A stretch of DNA of 64,000 nt from Actinoplanes sp. L3-i22 (GCF_019704555.1 NZ_AP024745.1:11397501-11461500); one strand, 5' to 3'; positions 17,217-28,141 are shown, counted from the stretch's first letter. Notes: a model not told the origin generated them from the sequence alone. Made by a program: numbers and translations.

Positions 17217-18827
17217 ATGGCCGACGCGGTGGAGCCGGCGCGGCGCGAACTGGACGGCGGGGACGACGCGGCGCGGCAAGGCGGGGCCGGCGCGGCAGGC
17301 AGGGCGGCGCAGGCGGGGGCGGGGGTGCTGGGGATGAGGGGTGGCGCGGTGCGGGGGTGGCTGCGGGGTGCTGTCGGTGGGCTGCCCGGGGTGTACTGGT
17401 TCCTCTGGGGTGGGCTGCTGATCAACCGGATCGGCGGGTTTGCGGTTCTCTATCTTTCGCTCTACCTGACCTCGGAGCGTGGGGCCGGGGCGGCGCTTGC
17501 CGGGGTCGTGGTCGGTACCTATGGGATCGGTGGCGTTGTCGGGACGCTTTTCGGGGGTGTGCTCACCGATCGGTGGGGGCGGCGGGCGACCCTGATCTGG
17601 TCGCATCTGGCCTGCGCGGGAGTGCTGGCGGCGCTGGCCTTCAGCACGCCGATCCCGGTGATCTCGGGGCTGTGTCTGCTGCTTGGGCTGGTTCAGGCGA
17701 TGCCGGGGCCGGCGTTCGTGGCGGCGATCACCGACATGGTGCCGGCGGGGCATCGGCTGCGGGCTTTCAATCTGCAGTTCTGGGCGTTCAACCTGGGTAC
17801 CGCGGGGGCGTCGCTGCTGGCCGGGCTGCTGGCGCGCTGGAGCTACCTCGGACTCTTCCTACTGGATGCCGCCAGCACGCTGGTCACCGCGCTGATCATC
17901 GCGTGGAAGGTGCCGGAGACGCTAAGCCGGGCCGTGCGGCCGGAAGGGGCAAAAGCCGGAATACGGACGAAAGCCAGGACGGAAACGAAAGCCGGGACGC
18001 AAACGAAGACCGGGACGCGAGCGAAGGCCGGGATGCGGACGGTTCTTGCCGACCGGGTCTTTCTGGCCTTTGTCGGGCTGACCGTGCTGCAGGCGCTGCT
18101 GAGCACCCAGGTCAACACGATCGTGCCGCTGGCGATGCACGCCGATGGGCTCGGGCCGGGTGACTACGGGCTGGTGACGGCGCTCGGCGGGGCGTTGATC
18201 GTGGTCGGGCAGCTGTTCGTGCCGGGGGTCATCGACGGGCGGCGCAAGGATCGGGTGCTGGCGCTGTCGATGGTGGTGATGGCGGGCGGGTTCGCGGTGC
18301 TGGCGGTGGCCGACAGCCTGCCGGTCTATCTGGGCGCGGCGGTGATCTGGACGGTCGGCGGGATGCTCGCCGCGCCGCCGAACGCCGCGATCAACTCGGA
18401 GCTGGCGCCGCCGCTGCTGCGTGGGCGCTATCAGGCGGTGTTCTTCCTGAGCTTTCCGGCGGCGGCGTTCGTGGCGCCGGCGCTGGGCGGGGCTGGGCTG
18501 GAGGTCTTCGGCTCCGGGCACTGGATCATCGTGGCCGCGATCGGCCTCCTGGGCGCGGGACTGCACCTCGTAGCAGGCCCGGCACGCGAAGCAGCAAGCC
18601 AGGCACGCGAAGCAGCAGGCCCGGCACGCGAAGCGGCAAGCCAAGCACGCGAAGCAGCAGGCCCGGCACGCGAAGCGGCAAGCCAGGCACGCGCGACGGC
18701 AGCGCCGGCACACGAGGCGGCAGCGCCAGCACGCGAAGCGGCAGAGCCGGGGCACGAAGCAGGAAGCCGGGCACACGCGGGGCCGGGGCACGCGAAGCGG
18801 CAAGCTGGGCACACGAGCGGCGAGTAA
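17217..18827 (+). CDS. MFS transporter paralogue with heptad-repeat C-terminus
   Basis: About 536 aa. The start at the ATG 17217 (MADAVEPARREL) is a judgement; an internal Met at LGMRGGAVRGWL matches the paralogue better and would remove a low-complexity leader. The core has ~12 membrane helices with motif A as GGVLTDRWGRRATLI. The central loop contains a repetitive KAG/T-rich linker, at the same place as the insert in the upstream paralogue. The C-terminal ~80 residues are heptads of the type AREAA[SG][QP]. Substrate unknown; probably arose by tandem duplication. Confidence 0.8.
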   Translation: MADAVEPARRELDGGDDAARQGGAGAAGRAAQAGAGVLGMRGGAVRGWLRGAVGGLPGVYWFLWGGLLINRIGGFAVLYLSLYLTSERGAGAALAGVVVGTYGIGGVVGTLFGGVLTDRWGRRATLIWSHLACAGVLAALAFSTPIPVISGLCLLLGLVQAMPGPAFVAAITDMVPAGHRLRAFNLQFWAFNLGTAGASLLAGLLARWSYLGLFLLDAASTLVTALIIAWKVPETLSRAVRPEGAKAGIRTKARTETKAGTQTKTGTRAKAGMRTVLADRVFLAFVGLTVLQALLSTQVNTIVPLAMHADGLGPGDYGLVTALGGALIVVGQLFVPGVIDGRRKDRVLALSMVVMAGGFAVLAVADSLPVYLGAAVIWTVGGMLAAPPNAAINSELAPPLLRGRYQAVFFLSFPAAAFVAPALGGAGLEVFGSGHWIIVAAIGLLGAGLHLVAGPAREAASQAREAAGPAREAASQAREAAGPAREAASQARATAAPAHEAAAPAREAAEPGHEAGSRAHAGPGHAKRQAGHTSGE

Positions 18828-19513
18828 GCCCAGTCACCGTCCACTGTGAATGGACACCACCGACAGATACACATCGGACGGATGTGCACGGTCCGTGCAA
18901 GAAACGATGCGACGCGCCCCGAATGGGAAGCTGAGAATTAGATGAACGCGAGATCCTCAGCGCCCAGACCCGCAAACAAAAGCACCGGCGGCGGCGGGCG
19001 ACCCCCATCCCCATAGGCGTCGCCCGCACTAACCGCCGGTCTCGGGTCGCGCCGTCCCCCAACGGCTTATGCCACCCGTCCCCAAACGCCGAACCGCGGA
19101 GATCATTGCTGATCGTCCCGTTCCCCGAACTAACGGCTCGGCGTCCATCGACCACGCTAGTTGGGCCCGTCAAGCCTCACAACCCGTATTCGTGTCGACA
19201 TCTGTCTGAGGCGTCACAATCACCAACAACCAGCCGATCGGACGATCCGCGAATCACTCGTCCGGACTCCCGGACACCGGGAGAAATAACGACTCTTACC
19301 CGCCGAGGAAATGATGAGCGTCGAATCAGTGCGGTCGTCACGATGACCTTGACGGCCGGTGACGAGTAGGTGAATTCAAGCTGGGAAGATCGCGTTTGCG
19401 CAGGCCAGCCCGATCTTGCGGATCCGAAGCGGGATCCGAAGCAGGATCCGGGGCAGGATCCGAGACGGGTCCGCGGGCGGATCCGGGGCGGGGCCGGGCG
19501 GATCCGGGACGGG
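18828..19513. other. Non-coding interval with hairpins and a 12-bp tandem repeat
   Basis: Just after the MFS stop are three consecutive hairpins: GTCCA/TGGAC (18839-18855), CACATC/GATGTG (18870-18886) and the palindrome GCACGG-T-CCGTGC (18886-18898), a plausible transcription end. CTCCCGG-aca-CCGGGAG lies at 19267-19283. From 19420 to 19512 a ~12-bp unit (GGATCCGAAGCG-like) repeats about eight times. No gene recognised. Confidence 0.55.
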
Positions 19514-20014
19514 TCAGCTCGCGGCCGGTTCGCCCGCCGGCGGAGCGGCGAAGTGCTTGAACGCCTGGAGGTTCGCCAGGGACTCGCCACGCTTGACGCG
19601 CCACTCCCACTCGCGGCGGATCGACGATCCGAATCCGATCTCCAGCATCGTGTCGAAAGACTCGTCGGAGTACGTCAGAACGGCGCCCAGCAACCGGTCC
19701 AGCTCGTCCTCGTCGAGGCCCTTCAGCGAGACCCGTCCGGTCAGGTAGACATCGCCGTTGGCGTCGATCGAGAACGACACCCCGTACATCCGGGCGTTGC
19801 GCCGCAGCAGCCAGGACCACAGTTCCTCGCGGCGTTCGTCGGGCTGGCGCATCACGAACGCCTCGATCCGCAGCGCGTGTTCGCCGACGATCAGGTTGCA
19901 GGCGGTCTTCAGCTTGTGCGAGCCGGGCAGCGAGACCACATAGGACGACTCGCCGGTGGCCTCCCATTCCAGCTCGCGATCGTCGAGAACCCGCTCGATC
20001 AGCTCGGTCACCAT
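19514..20014 (-). CDS. YbjN-domain protein
   Basis: 166 aa with a YbjN fold (type III secretion-chaperone-like). Landmarks: [32 protein letters not shown] and [16 protein letters not shown]. It immediately follows mshA; its ATG overlaps the mshA stop (ATGGTGA), implying translational coupling. The same mshA-YbjN order occurs in mycobacteria (Rv0486-Rv0487). Function unknown. The 12-bp tandem repeats begin directly after its stop. Confidence 0.88.
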   Translation of the reverse strand: MVTELIERVLDDRELEWEATGESSYVVSLPGSHKLKTACNLIVGEHALRIEAFVMRQPDERREELWSWLLRRNARMYGVSFSIDANGDVYLTGRVSLKGLDEDELDRLLGAVLTYSDESFDTMLEIGFGSSIRREWEWRVKRGESLANLQAFKHFAAPPAGEPAAS

Positions 20015-21297
20015 GCCCACGCCGCCCCCTCCAGCCGTGCCGCGATCATCGCCCGGTGCTCGCTCACCGCGTCACGGTAGACCCGCAGCAGGTGCTCGAC
20101 GGTCCGATCCCAGGAGAACTGTGCGGCGTGCGCGACCGCGCCGGACGACAGCCGGTGCCGGAAGCCGGGCGCGGCGAGCAGCCGGTCCAGTACGCGCGCC
20201 CAGTCGGCCGGGTCGTGCCCGTCGACCAGGACGCCGCTCTCGCCGTCGCGGACCGCGGTGACCAGGCCGCCGACCGCCGCCGCGACGACCGGGGTGCCGC
20301 ACGCCTGGGCCTCAAGGGCGACAAGACCAAAGCTTTCGTTGTACGACGGGACAGCCACCAGGTCCGCGGCCCGGTAGAGCGCGGCCAGGCCGGCGCCGGT
20401 CTGCGGGGGCAGGAACACCACCGAGTCGGTGACGCCGAGCGAGGCGGCCAGGTCGATCAGCGCGGTCGGCTTGTCCAGCCCGCTGCCGCTGGGGCCCCCG
20501 CAGATCACCAGCGTCACGTTCTCGGTGCCGCGGGCGCGCAGCTCGGCGAGCGCGGAGATCAGCACGTCGGGCGCCTTGAGCGGCTGGATCCGGCCGACGA
20601 ACGCGATGACCCGGTCCCGCTCAGACAGGCCGAAGCGGGCCCGGTCGGCGGTGCCGGGGCGAAAGCGCTCCAGGTCGACGCCGGGCTGCACGACGCTGAC
20701 CCGGGCCGGGTCGGCCTGGTAGTACGTGATCAGGTCCTGCGCCTCGAACCGGGTGTTCGCCACCAGCCGGTCGGACTCGGCGACCACCTGCTCCTCGCCG
20801 ATCACCCGGGCCTTCGGCTCGGGGCGGTCGCCGGTCGCGATCAGCCGGTTCTTCACCTTGGCCAGGGTGTGCGCGGTGTGCACGTGCGGCACGCCCCAGC
20901 GCTCCCGGGCCAGCCAGCCGACCTGGCCGGAGAGCCAGTAGTGCGAGTGGATCAGGTCGTAGTGGCCCGGCGGGTGCGCCGCCTCGGCCCGCAGCACGCC
21001 GGTGGTGAACGCGCAGAGCTGGGAGGAGAGCTCCTCCTTGTTGAGGCCCTCGTACGGCCCGGCGGTGACGTGCCGGACGTGCACGCCCGGCGCCATCTCC
21101 ACCATCGGCGGCAGGTCGCTGGAGGTGGCGCGGGTGAAGATCTCCACCTCGACCCCGGCGGCGGCGAGTCGCTTGGACACCTCGACGATGTAGACGTTCA
21201 TCCCGCCGGCGTCACCGGTGCCCGGTTGCTCCAGCGGGGACGTGTGCACCGAGAGGGTGGCGATTCGCCGGGGTGTTGGCCAGCTGACCTCGACCAC
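20008..21297 (-). CDS. mshA: D-inositol-3-phosphate glycosyltransferase (mycothiol biosynthesis)
   Basis: About 429 aa, GT-B fold, GT4 family. It transfers GlcNAc from UDP-GlcNAc to 1L-myo-inositol-1-phosphate, the first step of mycothiol synthesis. Signatures: [16 protein letters not shown] at the acceptor site, [22 protein letters not shown], and the donor motif [18 protein letters not shown]. The GTG at 21297 has GGAGGG at 7 nt; the upstream TTG at 21303 has almost no spacer. The YbjN partner and neighbouring gpm/senX3-regX3 support the assignment. Confidence 0.94.
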   Translation of the reverse strand: MVEVSWPTPRRIATLSVHTSPLEQPGTGDAGGMNVYIVEVSKRLAAAGVEVEIFTRATSSDLPPMVEMAPGVHVRHVTAGPYEGLNKEELSSQLCAFTTGVLRAEAAHPPGHYDLIHSHYWLSGQVGWLARERWGVPHVHTAHTLAKVKNRLIATGDRPEPKARVIGEEQVVAESDRLVANTRFEAQDLITYYQADPARVSVVQPGVDLERFRPGTADRARFGLSERDRVIAFVGRIQPLKAPDVLISALAELRARGTENVTLVICGGPSGSGLDKPTALIDLAASLGVTDSVVFLPPQTGAGLAALYRAADLVAVPSYNESFGLVALEAQACGTPVVAAAVGGLVTAVRDGESGVLVDGHDPADWARVLDRLLAAPGFRHRLSSGAVAHAAQFSWDRTVEHLLRVYRDAVSEHRAMIAARLEGAAWAW

Positions 21298-21426
21298 GTT
21301 CAATCCCTCCGCCAGAATTCAACCGGAACAAGCCTGTTGCACACTTGTCATCTTCCCCATCGGCGTGGGCTGAACCACTACGCAGCCGGGCCGGGGTGAC
21401 TCAGGTCATGCGGTTAGATCGGAACC

Positions 21427-22182
21427 ATGCAGAGAATCGCAGTGGTCACCGGAGCGTCCAGCGGGATCGGCGCGGCGACCGCACGCCGTCTGGCCGGGGA
21501 AGGATTCCACGTGGTCGCCGCGGCCCGCCGGGCGGACCGGCTGGACGCGCTGGTGAAGGAGATCGGCTCGAACGTCACCGCGGTGGTGTGCGACGTGACC
21601 TCGGACGAGTCGGTGGCCGCGCTGGCCGCCGCGGTCGACGGGCTCGGCGCGCCGGTCGCGCTGCTGGTCAACAACGCCGGCGGGGCGGTCGGGCTGGACC
21701 CGGTCGCGAGCGGCGCGGTCGCCGACTGGCAGTCGATGTTCGACGTGAACGTGCTGGGCACGCTGCGGGTCACCAAGGCGCTGCTGCCGGCGCTGGAGGC
21801 GAGCGGGGCCGGGACGATCGTGACGGTCGGCTCGACGGCGGCCTTCACGCCGTACGAGGGCGGTGGGGGTTATGTCGCGGCGAAGCACGCGCAGACCGGC
21901 CTGGTCGGGACGTTGCGCCTGGAACTGTCCGGAAAGCCGGTGCGGGTGATCGAGATCGACCCGGGCATGGTGCGCACCGACGAGTTCTCGCTCAACCGGT
22001 TCGGCGGGGACCAGGCGCGGGCCGACGCGATCTACGCCGGGGTCCGGGAGCCGCTGGTCGCCGACGACATCGCGGACGTGATCGCGTTCGCCGCCACCCG
22101 GCCGCAGCACGTCAACATCGACCGGCTGGTGATCCGGCCGATCGCCCAGGCCGCTCAGCACAAGGTGCACCGGGAGCTGTAA
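21427..22182 (+). CDS. Classical short-chain dehydrogenase/reductase
   Basis: 251 aa. TGASSGIGAATA is the cofactor motif, VNNAGGA the structural motif, VGSTAAF the Ser strand, and YVAAKHA the catalytic YxxxK. This is a complete classical SDR of YdfG-like type with unknown substrate. It is divergent from mshA. An SDR gene also sits beside mshA in mycobacteria (Rv0484c), so the neighbourhood is conserved. Confidence 0.9.
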   Translation: MQRIAVVTGASSGIGAATARRLAGEGFHVVAAARRADRLDALVKEIGSNVTAVVCDVTSDESVAALAAAVDGLGAPVALLVNNAGGAVGLDPVASGAVADWQSMFDVNVLGTLRVTKALLPALEASGAGTIVTVGSTAAFTPYEGGGGYVAAKHAQTGLVGTLRLELSGKPVRVIEIDPGMVRTDEFSLNRFGGDQARADAIYAGVREPLVADDIADVIAFAATRPQHVNIDRLVIRPIAQAAQHKVHREL

Positions 22183-22185
22183 CAG

Positions 22186-22938
22186 GTGAAACCGGTCGGC
22201 GCGATCACCCGGGGCACCACGAACCCGAACCGCCTGCGGCGGGTGGACAACTTCATCGCGTACCGGTGCGAAGGTCTTCTGCGCTCGGCGGACGTGCCGC
22301 TGGTGATCGATCTCGGCTACGGCGCGTCCCCGGTCACCGCCGTGGAACTCCGGGGCCGGCTGGCGGTCGCGGTCCGCCGGGACGTCGCGGTCGTCGGTTT
22401 GGAAATCGATCCGGTACGGGTGGAAGCCGCCCGTCCCTTCGCGGATCCCCCGCTCCTGGAGTTCCGGCGCGGCGGCTTCGAGCTGGCCGGGCTCGCGCCG
22501 GTGGTGGTGCGCGCGTTCAACGTGCTCCGGCAGTACCCGGAGGACGAGGTGGCCGCGGCCTGGCGGCAGATGACCGGCACCGGCGCGCTGCTGGTCGAGG
22601 GCACCTGTGACGAGTTGGGCCGGATCGCCACGTGGGCGGTGGTCGAGGCGGGCGTGCCGTCGACGCTCACGCTGTCGGTCCGGCTGCCGGTGCTGGACCA
22701 TCCGGCGGTGCTCGCCGAGCGCCTGCCGAAGGCGCTGATCCACCACAACGTGCCCGGTCATCCGGTGTACGAGCTGCTGCGCGCGCTGGGCCGGGCCTGG
22801 GACACCGAGGCGACCCCGTTCGGTCCGCGGCAGCGCTGGCTGGCCACGGTCCGGCGGTTGCGCGACGAGGGCCGGCCGGTGCTCGACGGCCCGGCCCGCT
22901 GGCGGCTGGGCGAGCTCACCGTCCCCTGGCCCGGCTAG
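22186..22938 (+). CDS. Class I SAM-dependent methyltransferase-like protein
   Basis: 250 aa, three nt after the SDR and probably in the same operon. The N-terminus contains a Rossmann-type motif, VIDLGYGASPVTAVEL, followed by VVGLEIDPVRVEAARP with the acidic residue expected to bind the SAM ribose, then RAFNVLRQYPEDEVAAAW. The target is unknown. Its TAG stop overlaps that of the converging receiver gene in the palindrome CTAG (22935-22938). Confidence 0.8.
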   Translation: MKPVGAITRGTTNPNRLRRVDNFIAYRCEGLLRSADVPLVIDLGYGASPVTAVELRGRLAVAVRRDVAVVGLEIDPVRVEAARPFADPPLLEFRRGGFELAGLAPVVVRAFNVLRQYPEDEVAAAWRQMTGTGALLVEGTCDELGRIATWAVVEAGVPSTLTLSVRLPVLDHPAVLAERLPKALIHHNVPGHPVYELLRALGRAWDTEATPFGPRQRWLATVRRLRDEGRPVLDGPARWRLGELTVPWPG

Positions 22939-23354
22939 GAAACCGCCCCGGCCTGGTCGGGGCCGTCGCCCAGCACCCGTCGCAGGGCTTCGAGCAGGGC
23001 GTCCGCGGTGAACGGTTTCTTCACCAGGATGTCGTCGTCGCTGACCAGGCCCTTGGCGACCGCGATGTCCTTGGGCAGGCCGGAAATGAAGATCACGTGG
23101 ATCCCGGGCCGCATCTTCCGGACCGCGGCGGCCAACTCGCCCCCGGTCTGCTCGCCGGGCAGCGTCAGGTCGGTGACCATGACGTCGATCTTGCCGGCGT
23201 GGTTCTGGCAGATCGCGGTGGTCTCGTCCGGGTCACCCGCCGTGATGGCGGCGTAGCCTTTGCGCTCCAGCATGCGGCGCATGATGTCGCGGAGGTCTTC
23301 TTCGTCGTCGACGACCAGGATGGTCGGCGTTTCGGCGACCGGCGCCTCGGACAT
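22935..23354 (-). CDS. Stand-alone receiver-domain response regulator
   Basis: 139 aa, one CheY-like receiver and no output domain. VVDDEED is the acidic pocket, VTDLTLPG the phospho-Asp loop, FISGLP the Ser/Thr switch and VKKPF the conserved Lys. No kinase gene is adjacent, so it is an orphan phosphoacceptor that may act in a phosphorelay or on a protein partner. Confidence 0.88.
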   Translation of the reverse strand: MSEAPVAETPTILVVDDEEDLRDIMRRMLERKGYAAITAGDPDETTAICQNHAGKIDVMVTDLTLPGEQTGGELAAAVRKMRPGIHVIFISGLPKDIAVAKGLVSDDDILVKKPFTADALLEALRRVLGDGPDQAGAVS

Positions 23355-23461
23355 GGGTCCTCCTCGCGGGCTGGGGTCGATCTCACGCTAGCCGCCCCGG
23401 ACCGAAGAGTTGGGCACTTTGCCGCAGCGCTGGCCGGACGACCGAAGTCTGAGAAAACACG

Positions 23462-23494
23462 ACGCCGCGCGACGCTTGGAGCGTCCCGCGGCGT
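23462..23494 (-). terminator. Terminator after the subtilase gene
   Basis: Hairpin ACGCCGC-gc-GACGC-ttgga-GCGTC-cc-GCGGCGT with a two-base internal loop, 15 nt after the protease stop. On the minus strand it is followed by GTTTTC, a short U-run. Confidence 0.6.
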
Positions 23495-23508
23495 GTGCCC
23501 GGATCAGG

Positions 23509-24816
<1,308 letters not shown>

Positions 24817-25087
24817 CAAAGTCTCCCTCAGGTTGAGTGCCCCGGCTCCAGATGGAATGCCGTGGCGACTTGAGGGAAATCTTGTAGAGGAATCAGTGCG
24901 CGGCCGGGTCTCGCCGGGGTGCACCACCGTTGCACCGAACCGGGGCCGATTCGACCGGCCGGATCACTGGGGAAGCGCCGGTCGAAACCTAAGGCACCCT
25001 GACCGAGGGCCGATTAAGTCCGCTGTCAGGACCGCTGCACACCGCCGTTGAGCCCCGTTCATTCGGCCCATGAGCAAGGAGAGCGAT

Positions 25088-25300
25088 ATGACCACCCTGC
25101 TGTCGCCCGAGATCGACACCGTCGGCGAACTGACCGATCGCTGTGATCGCTGTGGCGCGGCCGCCAAGCTGGAGGTGACCCTGAGCAGCGGCGGCGATCT
25201 GGCCTTCTGTGGCCATCACGCGAATCGGATGCACACGGAGATCTCGCGGGTGGCCAGCAAGATCCGCCTGGAGGAAGGGTTCGCCTGGGCGGGTAAGTAA
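25088..25300 (+). CDS. DUF7455-type small zinc-ribbon-like protein
   Basis: 70 aa. CDRCGAAAKLEVTLSSGG followed by LAFCGHHANRM gives the two-cysteine plus Cys-x-x-His pattern of a short zinc ribbon, common in actinobacteria and of unknown function. The ATG at 25088 is preferred because AAGGAG lies 7 nt upstream; an in-frame ATG at 25070 is weaker. Confidence 0.82.
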   Translation: MTTLLSPEIDTVGELTDRCDRCGAAAKLEVTLSSGGDLAFCGHHANRMHTEISRVASKIRLEEGFAWAGK

Positions 25301-25347
25301 CCGCTCGCGTCGCGATATGATCATTTCCTCACGTCATGGGGGGATAT

Positions 25348-27153
25348 GTGCACATCGCGGCACGCGGCGTGGGCAGGCTGTCCCGGCTGATCGCCGGGAG
25401 CGCCGGGGTCACGGTCACCGTCCTCGGCGTCCTGAACACGCACACGTCCGATCTCACCGCGCCGCCGGAGGGGCTCCCGCCCGCTCCGGCGTTCGCGTTG
25501 GTTCCGGCCGGTCTCGCCCTGCTGCTGCAGGTCGTGCCGCTGACCACCGGAGTCGCCGGCCGGCTGCGCGCCGGGGCCGCGGCGGGCTTCGCGCTCGCCG
25601 CGGCGATCCTCGGCTGCCTCGCGCTGGACCGGCATCCGGCCGTCGCGGTGGCCACCCTGCTGTCCGGGCTCGCGCTCGCCTGCCTGGACCTGCGGCTGCC
25701 CCGCCGGGTCGGCGCGGTCCCGGTCCGGGTCGCCGACCCGCTGCTGCTCGGCGCCGCCACCATCGCGCTGGTCGCGCTCGTCCCCCGGCTCTTCGCCGCG
25801 ACCTTTCCCAGCGGGCAGGAGCCCGCCGGCGTGATGCCGCTCTACCTGGCCGTCGGACTGCTCACGCTGACCGCCGGCGCCATCCTGGCCCGTCCGGAGG
25901 CCGGGCCGCTGCGCACCCTCGACCAGTCCGGGCCGCGGACCGCGGTCCGTCGGCTGGCGCCGGCGCTGATCGCGGCGCCACTGATCGCGGCGCTGGTCAG
26001 CGCGTTCGCGGTGCGCACCGGGCTGAGCCGCCCGGCGGCGGCGGTCAGCACCGGCGCGATTCTCGCCGCGCTCGCGCTGCTGGGACTACTGGCCTTTCTG
26101 GTCCGGACCCTGGACGTCGCCGATCGGCGCCAGCGCCGGCTGGTCGCCGAGCTGCGGGACCGGCAGGACTTCGCGGACACGCTGCTGCAGTCGATGAACG
26201 AGGCGGTCATGGTGCTGGACGCCAACTACCGCGTGATCGACGTCAACCGGCGCTGGCGCGAGCTCACCGGACAGCACGACGACCTGGGCGAACCGCCCCC
26301 GCTCCCGCCACCGGGCAGCGGCGGGGACTGGCTGCTGCCCCGCGCCGACGGGACCGCGGTGCCGGTGCTGGCCACCATGGCGGCCATCCCGGACGCCGCC
26401 GGGGCGCCCCGGGGCTACGTCGCGACCTGCGTCGACATCGCCTCCCGCAAGGAGGCCGAGGAGGCGCTCAGCGAACACGCCGCCGAGCTCGAACGCGGCA
26501 ACGCGGACCTGGCCGCGGCGCTGGCCTTCAAGAACGACCTCACCTCGATGCTGACCCACGACGTGGCCCAGCCGATCAGCTCCATCGCCAGCCTCGCCGA
26601 GCTGCTCTGCGCGGACTGGGCGGACCTGCCCGACGACATCCGGCTCGAGCTGGCCCAGAAGATCGACAAGAACACCCGCCGGCTGATCAAGATGATGAAC
26701 GACCTGCAACTGCTGTTCCGGCTGGACACCGGGGCGGTGACCGCGCGGCGGGTGCCGGTGCCGCTGCACGAGCTGGCCCGCTCGGTGGCCGGCGCGGACG
26801 GGCAGGTGGAGATCGCGATCGACGAGGACGTGGCGGCGCTCGCCGACCGCGGGCACCTCGCGGTGGTGGTGGAGAACCTGGTGAAGAACGCGGTCACGCA
26901 CGGGGCCGCGCCGGTGGTGGTCAGCGCGGGCCGGCAGCCGGGCGGCACGGTGCTGCTGGTGGTGCAGGACAGCGGGGCCGGGATTCCGGAGGACGTGCTG
27001 CCCAGTCTGTTCGGGCGGTTCATCCGGGGGGCCGGGCTCGGGCTGTTCATCGTGCGGCAGCTGGTGGAGGCGAACGGGGGGTCGGTGCGCTACGAGCACG
27101 CCTCGCCACGTGGGGCCCGGCTGCTGGTCACCCTGGAAGCCGCGCCGCGCTGA
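25348..27153 (+). CDS. Membrane histidine kinase with PAS domain (orphan)
   Basis: About 601 aa. The N-terminal ~250 residues hold multiple hydrophobic helices (a 7-8 helix sensor region). A linker and PAS domain follow (MNEAVMVLDANYRVIDVNRRW), then a HisKA-like box with an unusual core, THDVAQPISS, where most kinases have HELRTP. The HATPase domain has NLVKNAVTHGA, VQDSGAGIPEDV and GAGLGLFIV. The start GTG 25348 has GGGGGA upstream; the ATG at 25336 is the alternative. No response regulator is adjacent. Confidence 0.87.
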   Translation: MHIAARGVGRLSRLIAGSAGVTVTVLGVLNTHTSDLTAPPEGLPPAPAFALVPAGLALLLQVVPLTTGVAGRLRAGAAAGFALAAAILGCLALDRHPAVAVATLLSGLALACLDLRLPRRVGAVPVRVADPLLLGAATIALVALVPRLFAATFPSGQEPAGVMPLYLAVGLLTLTAGAILARPEAGPLRTLDQSGPRTAVRRLAPALIAAPLIAALVSAFAVRTGLSRPAAAVSTGAILAALALLGLLAFLVRTLDVADRRQRRLVAELRDRQDFADTLLQSMNEAVMVLDANYRVIDVNRRWRELTGQHDDLGEPPPLPPPGSGGDWLLPRADGTAVPVLATMAAIPDAAGAPRGYVATCVDIASRKEAEEALSEHAAELERGNADLAAALAFKNDLTSMLTHDVAQPISSIASLAELLCADWADLPDDIRLELAQKIDKNTRRLIKMMNDLQLLFRLDTGAVTARRVPVPLHELARSVAGADGQVEIAIDEDVAALADRGHLAVVVENLVKNAVTHGAAPVVVSAGRQPGGTVLLVVQDSGAGIPEDVLPSLFGRFIRGAGLGLFIVRQLVEANGGSVRYEHASPRGARLLVTLEAAPR

Positions 27154-27156
27154 CGA

Positions 27157-27190
27157 AACGGCCGCCGCTCCGGGTGGAGCGGCGGCCGTT
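27157..27190 (+). terminator. Terminator after the histidine kinase
   Basis: A perfect 15-bp stem, AACGGCCGCCGCTCC / GGAGCGGCGGCCGTT, with GGGT loop, beginning 3 nt after the stop codon. Confidence 0.75.
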
Positions 27191-27209
27191 CGGGGTCTTC
27201 GGTTTTACC

Positions 27210-27342
27210 GCGCCCACCCGCGGACGTCGCCCTTGTGGGCCTCGCGTTCTGGGCGCCCCGCGCCCTTGCGAGGGTCGCAAGGGTCCCCGCGGGAGCGACG
27301 ATCAGTTATCGGCCGCAGCCGAGGCAATAAAGAATTTGATCT
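27210..27342. repeat. Dispersed structured intergenic repeat, copy B
   Basis: Second copy of the ~135-bp element at 9074-9207. The hairpin-forming left half, the GGGTCCCCGCGGGAGCGACG block and the AATAAAGAATTTGATCT end are nearly unchanged. It again lies between two converging genes, here the histidine kinase and the SRPBCC protein, downstream of the kinase's own terminator. Confidence 0.8.
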
Positions 27343-27352
27343 CCGATTTTGG

Positions 27353-28141
27353 TCAGCCGATGCCGCGGTCTTCCTCGTTGATCATGCCGCTGCCCCAGAT
27401 GTCGCTGGCCGGCGTGCGTCCGCCCATCCGGGCCGAGCCGGCCGAGCCGCCGCTGACCCAGCCGCCGTCGGGCTTGCTCGACGCGCCGGCCGCGTGGTGC
27501 AGCGGGTTCTCGGTGAGGCCGGTGCCGGTCGGGTCGGCATTGCCCAGGTCGGCGGCGCCGTTGTCCCACCCGGCGCCCGGATGGGGAGCGGGCTGCGTCG
27601 CGGGTGGGTGCCGGTGGACGCGCGTGGCGACCGAGGCCGGCGAGGCGAACTCCGGGCTGAACAGCGTGTGCGAGGGGCCGGGGAAGAGCTTGGTGGCGGC
27701 GCCGGTCGGCATCGCGCGGCCGCCCAGGACACCGCTCTCGACCAGGCCCTTGAACGTGGTCAGGTCGGCCTTGAGGCGGCGGTTCAGCGATTCCTGGCCG
27801 TGCCGGTCGCTGGGCATGAGGAACGCGATGTCGGCCTCGAGCTGGGCGACGATCTGGGTCTTCGTCTCCCCCATCGGGCGCAGGGTGAGCGTCTCGGCCA
27901 GAAGTGGGCCCTCCATGGTGGACCAGGAGACCCGTTCATCCGGGGTCCGCTCGATGATCTGGGCGTCGAACTCGCGGCGTTTGCCGTCCACGTCCATGAT
28001 CCAGTGGGTCTGGTCCGTGCCGGTGGTGGTCACCTGGCGAACGCCGGTCATGAACCGCGGATAGTTCTCGAACGCGGCGAGTTGCTCGTACACCGTGTGC
28101 AACGGTGCACTGACCTCGATGGCCTGCTGAACCATACTCAT
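27353..28141 (-). CDS. SRPBCC / polyketide-cyclase-like protein
   Basis: 262 aa. Residues ~1-145 form a START-like cyclase/dehydrase domain (IEVSAPLHTVYEQLAAFENYPRFM, WSTMEGPLLAETLTL, and a final helix SLNRRLKADLTTFKGLVE). The C-terminal ~110 residues are Gly/Pro-rich and look disordered. Such proteins bind hydrophobic ligands. The ATG at 28141 has GGGAGA 6 nt upstream. Ligand and pathway unknown. Confidence 0.85.
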   Translation of the reverse strand: MSMVQQAIEVSAPLHTVYEQLAAFENYPRFMTGVRQVTTTGTDQTHWIMDVDGKRREFDAQIIERTPDERVSWSTMEGPLLAETLTLRPMGETKTQIVAQLEADIAFLMPSDRHGQESLNRRLKADLTTFKGLVESGVLGGRAMPTGAATKLFPGPSHTLFSPEFASPASVATRVHRHPPATQPAPHPGAGWDNGAADLGNADPTGTGLTENPLHHAAGASSKPDGGWVSGGSAGSARMGGRTPASDIWGSGMINEEDRGIG

